Shown one piece after another: positions 7,215-14,500 of a stretch of 14,500 nt of DNA. The stretch is from contig JAISCU010000246.1 in assembly GCA_031265345.1 (NCBI GenBank), positions 1 to 14,500 of the forward strand, read 5' to 3'. Position 1 is the stretch's first letter. Each line of letters opens with the position of its first letter. The notes beneath the pieces were generated by a model. It was not told where the DNA came from. It was given only the letters and a program-made list of their open reading frames with translations, and searched no databases. Source of the DNA: Bifidobacteriaceae bacterium (GTDB lineage: Bacteria; Actinomycetota; Actinomycetes; Actinomycetales; WQXJ01). Position numbers and translations under genes: made by a program.

Positions 7215-8039
7215 TCAGCGCCAGACGGCTGCACGGCTTCGCCAGGCTGTGGCGACGACGGCTGCCACGGCGGCGGCGGCGACCACGAGCCAAGGCACCA
7301 GCGTGAACGGTTCCGTCGGGTGGAGCGACGGACAGACCGGGCCGCCGCAGGCGAACCCCAGGTCGATGGTCGGGTCGAGGCCGTGGACGAACCATGACAT
7401 CTGACTGGCCGGAGTCACGGCCCCCTCGATCGCCATGGGCAATGCCAGTTCGGCCAACAGCAGGTAGACCAGCAGTGCTATCGGGACGGCCAGGTCGGTC
7501 CTGGTGAGCGTCGCCAATGCCCCGCCCGCCAGCGCTCCACCGGCTGCGACCAGCGAACCGCGGGCGACGGCGGCGACTGCCCAGGCCGGCGACACGGCGT
7601 CGGGCAAGCCTCGGGTGTGGGCGACCAGCCAGAGCGCCCCGGCGGCCAGGGCCAAAGCGGCCAGGCTGACCGCGAACCAGGCCAGAGTGGCCACGGCCAG
7701 ACGGATCACCGCAGGGGAGGACCTGGCGGAATGCTCGACCCAGGAGAACCGGACGGTGCCGGAGCGCCATTCCCCGCCGATCGCGATCCCGATCACGGCG
7801 CACCCGATCAACGCCATGACCAACGCCAGGGTGGCGAGGTCGAACGGCAGTTGGGCAGCCAGGAGGTAGCGGGGCTCCTCGTACATGTCCAGCGCTTCGA
7901 ACGCCCCGGCGTCCAGGTAGCACCCCCAAACCGGGGACGGTACCTTTCCGTGCCCGCCCGGCGGTTTTCCGCACGTGTTTGCGCAGGTCAAACCCTGTGG
8001 ATAACGGGTCCGTCCCCATTCCATGCCCAAGGGCCACAA
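7215..8039 (-). CDS. ABC-2-type transporter permease, probably N-terminally truncated
   Basis: Membrane subunit of an ABC-2-type transporter; the substrate is unknown. Hydrophobic segments lie at about residues 64-88, 110-140, 152-178, 183-204 and 248-266. The motif YEEPRYLL (53-60) followed by the first visible helix and GGEWRSGTVRFSWVE (88-102) matches the actinobacterial permease family in which such a motif follows a first transmembrane helix and an extracellular loop. Here that first helix is missing: residues 1-50 are polar and non-family-like, so the protein looks cut at its front. The start is uncertain: TTG 8039 gives 274 residues and ATG 8024 gives 269. No ATPase subunit is beside it within the window. 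It may be a decaying gene, or may pair with an ATPase encoded elsewhere. It lies 88 bases downstream of vapC on the same strand. Confidence 0.65.
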   Translation of the reverse strand: MWPLGMEWGRTRYPQGLTCANTCGKPPGGHGKVPSPVWGCYLDAGAFEALDMYEEPRYLLAAQLPFDLATLALVMALIGCAVIGIAIGGEWRSGTVRFSWVEHSARSSPAVIRLAVATLAWFAVSLAALALAAGALWLVAHTRGLPDAVSPAWAVAAVARGSLVAAGGALAGGALATLTRTDLAVPIALLVYLLLAELALPMAIEGAVTPASQMSWFVHGLDPTIDLGFACGGPVCPSLHPTEPFTLVPWLVVAAAAVAAVVATAWRSRAAVWR

Positions 8040-8127
8040 TTTCGGCTGCTGGACTGAACGGATGCGAGACTGGCCTCGCCGCCTGGGCGATGACGAGGCA
8101 CGGCGCGAGTCACTGCGGAAGCGCTGG

Positions 8128-8580
8128 TCAGAGCGGTGCGTCCCACGGGATGAGGGTGAAGGCCGGATGATTCGTGAGTGGTTTCACGGCCCGGTAGTCC
8201 TGATCGGTCGTGAGGATTTGGTTCGTGCCGACGCGGGCTGCCGCCACCACGTTCATGGCATCGGCCAGGTCAAGCGACCCAGGTTTCCTGCGCTTGCGAT
8301 GCATCTGCCCGGCGTACTTGTCGATCAGGTCCGCGGCTGTCGCGTAGTCGCGGGCGGTCGGCTGGATCAAATCGAAGAAGCCCGCCGCCACGTCCCTCAA
8401 CAGGTCATCCGCGGCCTCCCTGGAGCCCGAGGATGACAACACGTAATGCGCCTCCCCCAGGACCAGCGGCGTGACGAAGACGGTGGTCGCCTCGGCGAGG
8501 GCCGTCCGGAACCGATCGGAGTCGGGTTGGTCCCGGTTGATGGCCGCGACGATTCCGCCCGTGTCGGCGATCATGTTCAT
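8128..8580 (-). CDS. PIN-domain ribonuclease, VapC-like toxin
   Basis: Small PIN-domain protein of 150 residues, a usual length for VapC toxins, which cut tRNA, rRNA or other RNA with Mg2+ held by acidic residues. Those residues are visible: Asp6 (IADTGG), Glu43 (LGEAHY), Asp104/Asp107 (LDLADAMN) and Asp126 (TTDQDY). The ATG at 8580 is chosen because the PIN fold begins within a few residues of it and because it overlaps an upstream stop as ATGA, the arrangement expected after an antitoxin gene. A longer frame reaches up to 8910 but lacks protein-like character. GGAGG lies about ten bases upstream. No full antitoxin is evident, so it may be an orphan toxin or a housekeeping PIN protein. Confidence 0.8.
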   Translation of the reverse strand: MNMIADTGGIVAAINRDQPDSDRFRTALAEATTVFVTPLVLGEAHYVLSSSGSREAADDLLRDVAAGFFDLIQPTARDYATAADLIDKYAGQMHRKRRKPGSLDLADAMNVVAAARVGTNQILTTDQDYRAVKPLTNHPAFTLIPWDAPL

Positions 8581-8639
8581 CGCCCGAAGTCCTCCAGGGC
8601 CTTGTCGATATGGCCTTGCGTGTCCGAGCCGAGGCTCAC
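8577..8639 (-). CDS. Possible antitoxin remnant or leader peptide upstream of vapC
   Basis: A 20-codon frame from GTG 8639 ends in a TGA that overlaps the vapC ATG. Its product ends SDTQGHIDKALEDFGR, helical and acidic like the C-terminal tail of some small antitoxins. Upstream of the GTG the same frame is Arg/Pro/Ser-rich with no start codon before the AIM24 region and no protein-like character. It could be the tail of a decayed VapB, a short leader that couples translation into vapC, or chance. There is no ribosome site before the GTG. Confidence 0.3.
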   Translation of the reverse strand: MSLGSDTQGHIDKALEDFGR

Positions 8640-8873
8640 ACTGCGGCTCAGCAGCCGCGACCGGCGCGGGCGGTTCTGCCTCGACGGGCCCCGGAACGCG
8701 GGGCGCAGGCGCGAACCCGATACAGGAGGCCCTGATCTGACCGCTCGGGACGAGGGCGCGGCATCGTCGGGGTGAAAGCAATAGGATTGCCCCAAGAGCG
8801 CTGCGACAGTGCCCCGAACCGCCAAGACTGGCGGACCCAAGACAGCATCTCCTATGGAAGCGAGTGTCCCTCG

Positions 8874-9578
8874 ATGCAATTCGTGATCGACAGCAATATG
8901 CAATTTCCAATGGCGCGCATCCAAATGGGTGGAGGTGAGACAGCCCTCATATCGCGCGGCTCGATGGTTTATCGTTCGGCCGGGGTGGAGCTCAATGCGA
9001 AGCTCAACGCCTCGGGCGAGGGACTGGGCAAATTTGTCAAAGCGGTCGCCCGCAGCGCGGTGTCCGGCGAATCGATGTTCATAACCCAGGTCGTCTGCAA
9101 CGCGCCGGGAGGCGAAGTGGCAATAGCGCCGAGTTGTCCCGGAACGATCTGCCGCCTGGATGTTGGCGCGAATCAATACCGACTGAACGACAGCGCTTTC
9201 CTGGCGATGGACTCCACGGTCGCGTACACCTTGGAACGCCAGAGCGTGGGCAAAGCGCTGTTCGGCGGGCAGGGCGGATTCTTCGTCATGACCACCAACG
9301 GACAGGGCGCGATGCTGGTGAACGCGTTCGGTTCGATCACCGAGATGAACCTCAACAATTGCCCAGGGTTCACAATCGACAATCGGCATGTGGTGGCTTG
9401 GGATCGCAATCTGGAATATCGCATCGAGATGCAGAGCGGGTTCTTCGGTTCGATCGGCACCGGCGAAGGCGTGGTGAACACGTTCCACGGCACCGGCAAG
9501 GTCCTTATCCAGAGCCTGAACCTGGAGACGTTCGCGGCCGCGCTGGTCCCGTTCCTGCCATCCCAGAGTTCGCGCTGA
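8874..9578 (+). CDS. AIM24 family protein (TIGR00266 type)
   Basis: Member of the AIM24/DUF124 family, which has a double beta-sandwich fold; the bacterial function is not established, and the name comes from a yeast mitochondrial homologue. The product has 234 residues, the usual family length. Family-typical stretches: SGESMFITQVVCNAPGGEV (about 64-82), LNDSAFLAMDSTV (105-117), GGQGGFFVMTTNGQGAMLVNAFGSI (131-155), FTIDNRHVVAWDRNLEY (166-182), and the closing GEGVVNTFHGTGKVLIQSLNLETFAAALVPFLP (197-229). ATG 8874 is the first in-frame ATG and gives the normal N-terminus; a GTG at 8772 would add 34 residues that do not look like the family. No strong ribosome site precedes it. It is divergent from vapC, with 293 bases between. 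Confidence 0.88.
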   Translation: MQFVIDSNMQFPMARIQMGGGETALISRGSMVYRSAGVELNAKLNASGEGLGKFVKAVARSAVSGESMFITQVVCNAPGGEVAIAPSCPGTICRLDVGANQYRLNDSAFLAMDSTVAYTLERQSVGKALFGGQGGFFVMTTNGQGAMLVNAFGSITEMNLNNCPGFTIDNRHVVAWDRNLEYRIEMQSGFFGSIGTGEGVVNTFHGTGKVLIQSLNLETFAAALVPFLPSQSSR

Positions 9579-9654
9579 CGCCACACGGGTCAAATCAGCT
9601 CTGATCGGTTGAGCCAGCGTGGCCTGGATTGTGGCCGCCAGGGTTGAAAGGCGA

Positions 9655-9704
9655 CTGAGTTGAAGCCGACTGGGTTCGCGCCACTGCTTTGAGGCGCGAC
9701 TCAG
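9655..9704 (+). other. Stem-loop in the leader of the Pr6Pr gene
   Basis: TCGCGCC (9676-9682) pairs with GGCGCGA (9693-9699), and CTGAG (9655-9659) pairs with CTCAG (9700-9704), giving a 12-base continuous right strand with a left-side bulge. It could end AIM24 transcription (no T tract) or be a 5' leader structure for the next gene. It is visible only as complementarity. Confidence 0.35.
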
Positions 9705-9743
9705 GAAATCTTCGGGCGCGCTCCAGGAAGGGGGAGGAAAGCC

Positions 9744-10451
9744 ATGGTAATCGAATCCCGCATCTTCGCGTTGGTATTCCGTCTTGGGGCCATCGCGGTG
9801 ATCGTGACGGGATTGGTCCGCCTCGTCGGACTGTTTGGCGGCGGTGGCGGCACCAGTGGTGGCAGCGGTGGCGCGGCGTGGGGCGCGTTCGTCTACTACA
9901 CGACCCAGTCGAATGTGCTCTGTCTGCTCTGGCTCGCAGCGATGGCCGTGGTGACGATTCGGGGAATGGCCCGCGACGGGCGGCGCGGCCCGGTCGAACC
10001 GTGGCCGCGGCTGGGCGCGATGGTGATGATGGCCATCACCGTCACCATGCTGATCTACCTGGTGGTGCTGGCCCCAGCCGCCTTCGTGCAGGAGGGCGAC
10101 GGCTACAGGCCGTTCACGTTGACGGACGATCTGATCCACATCATCACGCCCTGCCTCACGATCGCCGATTGGTTCTTGTTCAGCCCCAAGGGACGCTTGC
10201 GCTGGTTCGATCCGATCACCTGGGCCATTCCGCCGTACATCTATTTGCTGTTCGGGTTCACTTGGCCGTTATTCGGCGGCCGGTTCGCAGGCGGCCAGCG
10301 CTATCCCTATTCGTTCATGGACGTGGGGACCCTCGGCGTGGGCGGCGTGGCGCTCCAAATCGGTGTTCTGACCGTCGCGCTGGTCGCCTTCGGGTACATC
10401 TACGTTGTGGCGGACTATTTGCTGGCCCGTGCCGCTCGTAAGCGCGTTTAG
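9744..10451 (+). CDS. Pr6Pr-family integral membrane protein
   Basis: Polytopic inner-membrane protein of the Pr6Pr family, common in actinobacteria and of unknown biochemical role. The 235 residues hold about six hydrophobic segments: roughly 8-30, 49-72, 91-113, 127-147, 158-178 and 199-228. Family features are YYTTQSNVLCLLW (51-63), LIHIITPCLTIADW (130-143, with His132 and Asp142), FSPKGRLRW and the aromatic PPYIYLLFGFTWPLFGG. The ATG at 9744 is well supported by GGAGGA five bases upstream. Odd: the loop after helix 1 contains a Gly/Ser run (GGGGGTSGGSGG, 32-43), another low-complexity insertion like those in tkt, pgl and xerD. Its 3' end appears to be duplicated downstream. Confidence 0.82.
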   Translation: MVIESRIFALVFRLGAIAVIVTGLVRLVGLFGGGGGTSGGSGGAAWGAFVYYTTQSNVLCLLWLAAMAVVTIRGMARDGRRGPVEPWPRLGAMVMMAITVTMLIYLVVLAPAAFVQEGDGYRPFTLTDDLIHIITPCLTIADWFLFSPKGRLRWFDPITWAIPPYIYLLFGFTWPLFGGRFAGGQRYPYSFMDVGTLGVGGVALQIGVLTVALVAFGYIYVVADYLLARAARKRV

Positions 10452-10477
10452 GCGCGGGCGGGCTCGTGGCCGCCGCG

Positions 10478-10591
10478 GGCACACAGGTCGCTCGGGCCCG
10501 GGAAGTGGCTGGGCTTGTGCGCGCCACGTTCGGGTACAACTACGTTGAGGCGCCCCGTCCGCTCACCCGCGAGGCGCGCAGGCCCGCTTAG
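10478..10591 (+). pseudogene. Decayed duplicate of the 3' end of the Pr6Pr gene
   Basis: Bases 10529-10547 repeat 10389-10407 of the preceding gene with one mismatch (TTCGGGTACAnCTACGTTG). Translating from 10529 gives FGYxYVxA, then further scattered identities (Leu, Arg, Ala-Arg) and a TAG at exactly the same distance, 21 codons, as in the parent gene. Upstream, GLVRATFGY resembles ALVAFGY of the parent. The offset is 140 bases, so the copy is in another frame. No start or ribosome site is seen. Read as a partial tandem duplication that has since diverged. Confidence 0.5.
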
Positions 10592-10642
10592 ACTGAGAGC
10601 AGCCCGGAGTCCAGACCGAGTAGTTCCGCTTAACAGAGCCTG

Positions 10643-10678
10643 GACGATGCCGCCGGGTTAGCCCCGGCGCGCGGCGTC
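10643..10678 (+). other. GC-rich stem-loop upstream of the glycoside hydrolase gene
   Basis: CGCCGGG (10651-10657) pairs with CCCGGCG (10663-10669) around a TTAGC loop, and GACG (10643-10646) can extend it with CGTC (10675-10678). It has no T tract after it. It may be a terminator for the upstream gene or part of the 5' leader of the hydrolase. The rest of 10592-10803 shows no clear promoter, operator or riboswitch that I can recognise. Confidence 0.4.
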
Positions 10679-10803
10679 GGCCCTGATAAAGGAAGTCTTA
10701 GGCGAAAAAGAGTACCCATTTGGGGGACGCGGCGGAGACCGACACTGAGGTTGACTGAACAGTATCGTGTGTGGGTTTGCGTGCTCATTGAAAGGCGAGA
10801 ACG

Positions 10804-13800
10804 ATGAGTCGAACGAGGCGCGGCATAGTTGCCGCTGCATTCGCAGGTGTGATGGTGCTGGTGGCGGCGCTGGTGGCCGCCTCGACGCCGGACGACCAGA
10901 CGGCGTCGGCGGGCGCGTTGAAGCAGGATGCTGGCAATGATTCCGGGCTGAATCGGGGCGTCAACCTCGATTCGTGGTTCCAGCCGATCAAGAACGGCGA
11001 CACGGGTCTGGACGATTGGCCATTTCTGAACGACCCAAGCAACGCCAATTCGTACGTCGAAGCGGACTTCGACGTCCTCGTGCGCCTCGGTGTGGACCAC
11101 GTGCGCATACCGGTTGACTTCAACTCACTGGCAGACAGAGGCGACGGGTACCGGGTGGATGACAGGTTGATCGGCGCGCTCGACCAGGCCGTGGAGTGGG
11201 CCTCGACACGCGGCATCAAGACTGTGATCGCCTATCATCCCGGCAGCGCCCTGTCCTTTGATGACCTGAAGCCCGGCCTCGCACCGATCTGGACGCAGGT
11301 GGCAAGGCACTTCGAGGCTCGCGGCGCAAGCGAGGTCTATTACGAGGTCTTGAACGAACCCAAGGCACCCGCTGGCATGAGCGAGGCGGAGGCGACCGAC
11401 GCTTGGGGCGAGCTCCAAGGCGAGGTCGTTAGGGCAATCAGGTCCGCCGACCAGCGCCATCCGGTGATCGTGGGGCAGGTCCTCGATCAGGACTATCTCC
11501 TGTTCGACAAGGACGCCGACTGGCGCGAGGCCAAGGCGCTGCCGCGCTACGAGGACTTGTATCCCGATGACGGCCCATTCGTCTACACCTTCCACTTCTA
11601 TAGCCCAATCGTCTTCACGCACCAGGGAGTGGGACCCCGTGTCACAATCCAGGACGTCCCCTTCCCGTACGATTCCGCGACCATGCCCCGGCTCTCCGGA
11701 CTGAGCGAAACGGACCAGACGGAATGGGACGCCTATCAGCGGGTTGGGACAGCCGAGGCCTTGGCCAAGCGACTCGATGAGTACATTGTCCAGTTCGCCA
11801 ACGACCGGGGCGTGGCCGTCTATTGCGGCGAGTACGGCGCCTTCAAAGACGCGCCCATCGCCAGCCGCTTGGAGTGGTTGCGAACCGTGACCGCTCTGCT
11901 CGAGGATCGTGGAATCGGGCGAGCGCACTGGTCCTACAGCTCGGGCTTCGGATTGTTCGATTCGACCAGCTATGGTCACCGATCTGACCAACTCGACGCC
12001 GCGACAGTTCGAGCCATTGGATTGTCGCCCTTGTATGAAGCCCTGTTGGACTGCGTGAACGCGGCCGGTGCCGACACTCCATCTGTGAACTCGGGGACCA
12101 ACGAACTGGCGGTTCAAGCAGCCGCGTCCGAATCGACTGAGGCCTGGGCCTGCAAGCTGGACACCGATAAGGAGGCAACTCTCGACGCGATCACCGTCAG
12201 CGCCACCGTGAAGTCGACCCTGAGTTGGGCAGAGGGCTCGCTCGACGTGCGCTTCTACAGCGCGGACGGCGCAGAGCTCGACGCCAAGGGCGCCGCGGGC
12301 AGCCGCGCGGCCAAGCAATCGGCCAAGATGGCGCGCGTGGGCGACCTGCATCGCTACCGCATCGGATCATGGTTCGGCCAGTTCGACGGGCTCACGGTCG
12401 ATGAAACCTTGCTGGTCCCGGACGGCGCCACCGAGGTTCGGCTGTACGCCATAGCCGACTCCCAAGAACAAACCCCCAGGTCAGGCTCACTGACACTGTC
12501 AGAATTGGCAGTGCGGCCAGGAGTGGTGCTGGACCCGGTCGGTGAGACCTTCGGCTCGCAGTCCCACAGCTTCGAGCAGACGCTGTTCCGCGACGGCCAG
12601 CAACCAGCTTGGAGCTTCGAGACGGTGCCCGCCCAGGCCGGGACGCTCAAGTTCGAGGTCAAGGACATTGACGGCAATCAGGTCGCCACCAGAACCATGG
12701 CCCAACCGGCCGCGGCGACCGGCCCGATCAGCGTCCACCTGGACCAATTGGACCTGGGCTACTACACGGTGGCGGCACGATTCGTCGGCCAGGACGGCGA
12801 ATGGGGCGTCTGGGACAGCTCGTTCGTGGTGCTCCCAGCCCAAGAGCCGACACCAGACCAGCGGTTCGGCGTGGACGCGCAACTGAGCTTCCGGACAGCA
12901 CCGGCCGAGGTGTCAAAGCGCTCCGCGCAACTGCTGGCCGAGTTGGGCGTCGGGTCGGCGCGGGATCGCATGAACTGGAGCGAGGCCCAGCCGGATTGCG
13001 GCACCAGTTGGGCCGAGCCGGGCAACGGCCTGGCCAAAGCCGTGGCGGCAGACTTGCGCACGGCGGGCGGGATCGAGGACGTGCAACTGTTCGAGAGCTC
13101 CCCAGAGTGCGCCCGGCCGGGCAGCGATTACTTCAAGGACGCGCCGACCGATTACGACGCCGCCTACTCCTACGGCCGCGGCTACGCCCAGTGGGCGCTC
13201 GCCAACCAGGTGCGGTCGGTCGAGGTCTGGAACGAGCCCAACGCCTCCGCCTTCTTCCGGGGCTACGCGTACCAGTACGCCAGCCTCCTGAAAGCGTTCG
13301 CCGCCGGAGTCAAATCGGTGCAACCCGGAACCGGCCAGGACCCCGTCAGGGTCGTGATGGGCGGTTCGGCCGACTACCCCGGCCAGTTCATGGAGGAGGT
13401 CTACGCCAACAACACCGCGCCTTTCTTCGACACCCGCAACCAGCACTTCTATCGCGGCAACGCCTCGAACGCCAACACCCCCGCCGACCTGGTGGAGTTC
13501 CGTTCGGCCGAGCCGTCCACCATGTCGAACCCGTGGCCGGCCATGTCCGCCTCCGTTGAGAAGGTGGAACAGGAGCAAGGCGTGGCGGACAAGCCCGGCT
13601 GGCTCACCGAGACCGGTTACGCCATCAACCGCGACGCCACCGGCTCCTTCGCCGCCGATGAGCTCAAACAGGCCGAATACCTGGTCAAGAGCTACGCCCA
13701 AGGCTTCGCCGCCGGTTACGAGCGGGTCTTCGAGTTCGCTTGGCAGGAGGTCAACGAACCCGTCAACGGCTCCTTCGGGATAGTCCGGAAGGACCTCTCG

Positions 13801-14500
13801 CCACGGCCCGCGACGCTCGCGTTGGCGGTTCTGACCGACCATCTGGCGGGCGCGGAGGTCGTCGCCACGCTCACCCATGGCACCAGTGGCAGAACTGTCT
13901 ACTTCCGCCAGCCCAGCGGCGCGTATGTCGCCGTGACCTGGGGCGGAGGGGCTAACATCTCCGCCGATGCCGCCGTCCGGGACGTGCTCGGACGCCCGGC
14001 CACACCCGGGGAGGCGGCCAAGACGGGGGCGGCGCCGTACTTGGTGAGCGGCATCGTGCAACTGCCTGCAGACGCCCAGACGGTCAAGACGCCGACGGGG
14101 AGCCCGGCTGACACGGTGCCGGACGCGCACCTCGAGGTCGCGGACGTGACCGTGGGCGGGACCGCGCCGCCAGCCCCAGCGAGGGGCTCCACGCTCAACA
14201 CCGAGGTGGCCGTCGCTGCGGGTCAGGAAGTCACCGTCTCGGTGCGGGCCTGGTCGGATTCGCGCCAGGACCTGAGCGGCTCGGCGGCTGTGACCTGCCA
14301 GTCGGGCCAAGGATTGGCGCTCTTGTCCGAGGCCTCGCCGAAGGCGGTCGGCGAGGTCTTCACTTGCCGGTACCGAGCCACCCTTGAGCCAGGGCAGGCC
14401 AGCCACGCGACGGTCGCGCTGAACGGCACAGAAGATGTGGTCCGGATCGCGCTCAGGGGCACGCCGGCGGCGGGATCGTTCGTGGCGGCCGGGCACACCT
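10804..14500 (+). CDS. Secreted two-module glycoside hydrolase (GH5-type plus GH39-like), 3' end beyond window
   Basis: Open for 1232 codons to the window edge with no stop. The N-terminus is a signal peptide: SRTRR, then a hydrophobic run (about 8-27), with cleavage likely before residue 40. Module 1 (about 47-420) is a GH5-type (beta/alpha)8 barrel: RGVNLDSW, VRIPVDF, the acid/base Glu185 in VLNEP, FHFYSPIVFTHQG (264-276), the nucleophile Glu343 in YCGEYGAF, and WSYSSGFGLF. Residues ~430-575 look like a carbohydrate-binding beta-sandwich, and 576-684 like an Ig-type module ending FVVLPAQEP. Module 2 (about 687-1010) is a second clan GH-A barrel, GH39- or PslG-like: FGVDAQLSF, the acid/base Glu811 in VEVWNEPN, NQHFY (879-883), the nucleophile Glu936 in GWLTETGY, and Trp980. 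Beta-rich sequence follows from ~1010. The substrate is not readable; beta-glucan, mannan or xylan are candidates. The start is ATG 10804, with AGGCGAG upstream. Confidence 0.88.
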   Translation, partial: MSRTRRGIVAAAFAGVMVLVAALVAASTPDDQTASAGALKQDAGNDSGLNRGVNLDSWFQPIKNGDTGLDDWPFLNDPSNANSYVEADFDVLVRLGVDHVRIPVDFNSLADRGDGYRVDDRLIGALDQAVEWASTRGIKTVIAYHPGSALSFDDLKPGLAPIWTQVARHFEARGASEVYYEVLNEPKAPAGMSEAEATDAWGELQGEVVRAIRSADQRHPVIVGQVLDQDYLLFDKDADWREAKALPRYEDLYPDDGPFVYTFHFYSPIVFTHQGVGPRVTIQDVPFPYDSATMPRLSGLSETDQTEWDAYQRVGTAEALAKRLDEYIVQFANDRGVAVYCGEYGAFKDAPIASRLEWLRTVTALLEDRGIGRAHWSYSSGFGLFDSTSYGHRSDQLDAATVRAIGLSPLYEALLDCVNAAGADTPSVNSGTNELAVQAAASESTEAWACKLDTDKEATLDAITVSATVKSTLSWAEGSLDVRFYSADGAELDAKGAAGSRAAKQSAKMARVGDLHRYRIGSWFGQFDGLTVDETLLVPDGATEVRLYAIADSQEQTPRSGSLTLSELAVRPGVVLDPVGETFGSQSHSFEQTLFRDGQQPAWSFETVPAQAGTLKFEVKDIDGNQVATRTMAQPAAATGPISVHLDQLDLGYYTVAARFVGQDGEWGVWDSSFVVLPAQEPTPDQRFGVDAQLSFRTAPAEVSKRSAQLLAELGVGSARDRMNWSEAQPDCGTSWAEPGNGLAKAVAADLRTAGGIEDVQLFESSPECARPGSDYFKDAPTDYDAAYSYGRGYAQWALANQVRSVEVWNEPNASAFFRGYAYQYASLLKAFAAGVKSVQPGTGQDPVRVVMGGSADYPGQFMEEVYANNTAPFFDTRNQHFYRGNASNANTPADLVEFRSAEPSTMSNPWPAMSASVEKVEQEQGVADKPGWLTETGYAINRDATGSFAADELKQAEYLVKSYAQGFAAGYERVFEFAWQEVNEPVNGSFGIVRKDLSPRPATLALAVLTDHLAGAEVVATLTHGTSGRTVYFRQPSGAYVAVTWGGGANISADAAVRDVLGRPATPGEAAKTGAAPYLVSGIVQLPADAQTVKTPTGSPADTVPDAHLEVADVTVGGTAPPAPARGSTLNTEVAVAAGQEVTVSVRAWSDSRQDLSGSAAVTCQSGQGLALLSEASPKAVGEVFTCRYRATLEPGQASHATVALNGTEDVVRIALRGTPAAGSFVAAGHT

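Noticed and set aside
7996..8004. Perfect DnaA-box consensus (TTATCCACA on the minus strand)
   Set aside because: It is a single copy inside the permease reading frame, with no cluster, no AT-rich stretch and no dnaA/dnaN nearby; not an origin.
6289..8037. Long minus-strand reading frame of about 580 codons across the repeat region
   Set aside because: Arg/Pro/Ser-rich composition, crosses both repeat families and the permease in another frame, no recognisable domain; a GC-rich shadow frame.
8577..10139. Minus-strand frame of 520 codons opposite AIM24 and Pr6Pr
   Set aside because: Mostly antisense to two recognisable proteins; only its last 20 codons near vapC are worth noting separately.
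10592..10803. Possible riboswitch in the leader of the hydrolase gene
   Set aside because: A GC hairpin is present, but I could not match conserved cores of c-di-GMP, c-di-AMP, cobalamin or other known classes; nor is a CebR-type TGGGAGCGCTCCCA operator seen.
11125..12351. Long antisense frames (here and 12913-14496) opposite the glycoside hydrolase
   Set aside because: They lie opposite a coding frame with clear catalytic motifs and have no family-like content; a product of high third-position GC.

Overview
The window reads as chromosomal DNA of a high-GC Gram-positive bacterium (Actinomycetota). The main reasons are an opcA gene, which is essentially restricted to that phylum, lying in a tkt-zwf-opcA-pgl block, together with very GC-rich codon use, an actinobacterial-type XerD and a Pr6Pr-family membrane protein. 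The genus cannot be fixed from sequence alone.

Left part (1-5204, minus strand): a pentose-phosphate operon transcribed leftward, tkt > zwf > opcA > pgl. Each junction is a 4-base start/stop overlap (ATGA, ATGA, GTGA), so the four proteins are probably translationally coupled. Transketolase runs the non-oxidative branch. G6P dehydrogenase, its partner OpcA and 6-phosphogluconolactonase run the first two oxidative steps that make NADPH. Transaldolase (tal), normally between tkt and zwf in this phylum, is absent from the block. pgl runs off the left edge.

Divergent from tkt is a XerD-type tyrosine recombinase (5273-6319, plus). All six catalytic residues are present, but a Gly/Ala/Trp-rich insertion lies between the catalytic Arg and Lys. 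Similar low-complexity insertions appear in transketolase, in the visible part of pgl and in a loop of the Pr6Pr protein, a recurring habit of this genome.

Middle (6320-7214): about 900 bases with no convincing gene and two different repeat structures. One is a mirror-symmetric array of six GGATCC-centred boxes (about 6435-6700). The other is a tandem ~135-base repeat, each copy carrying the same 53-base imperfect stem-loop (6854-7177). Beyond them on the minus strand lie an ABC-2-type permease that looks truncated at its N-terminus and a PIN-domain VapC-like toxin with only a tiny upstream overlapping reading frame in place of a normal antitoxin.

Right part (8874-14500, plus): an AIM24-family protein, a six-helix Pr6Pr-family membrane protein with a decayed copy of its own 3' end just downstream, and a large secreted carbohydrate-active enzyme that runs off the right edge. 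That enzyme joins two clan GH-A catalytic modules, a GH5-type and a GH39-like one, through beta-sandwich modules. It suggests an organism that degrades plant or other polysaccharides outside the cell.
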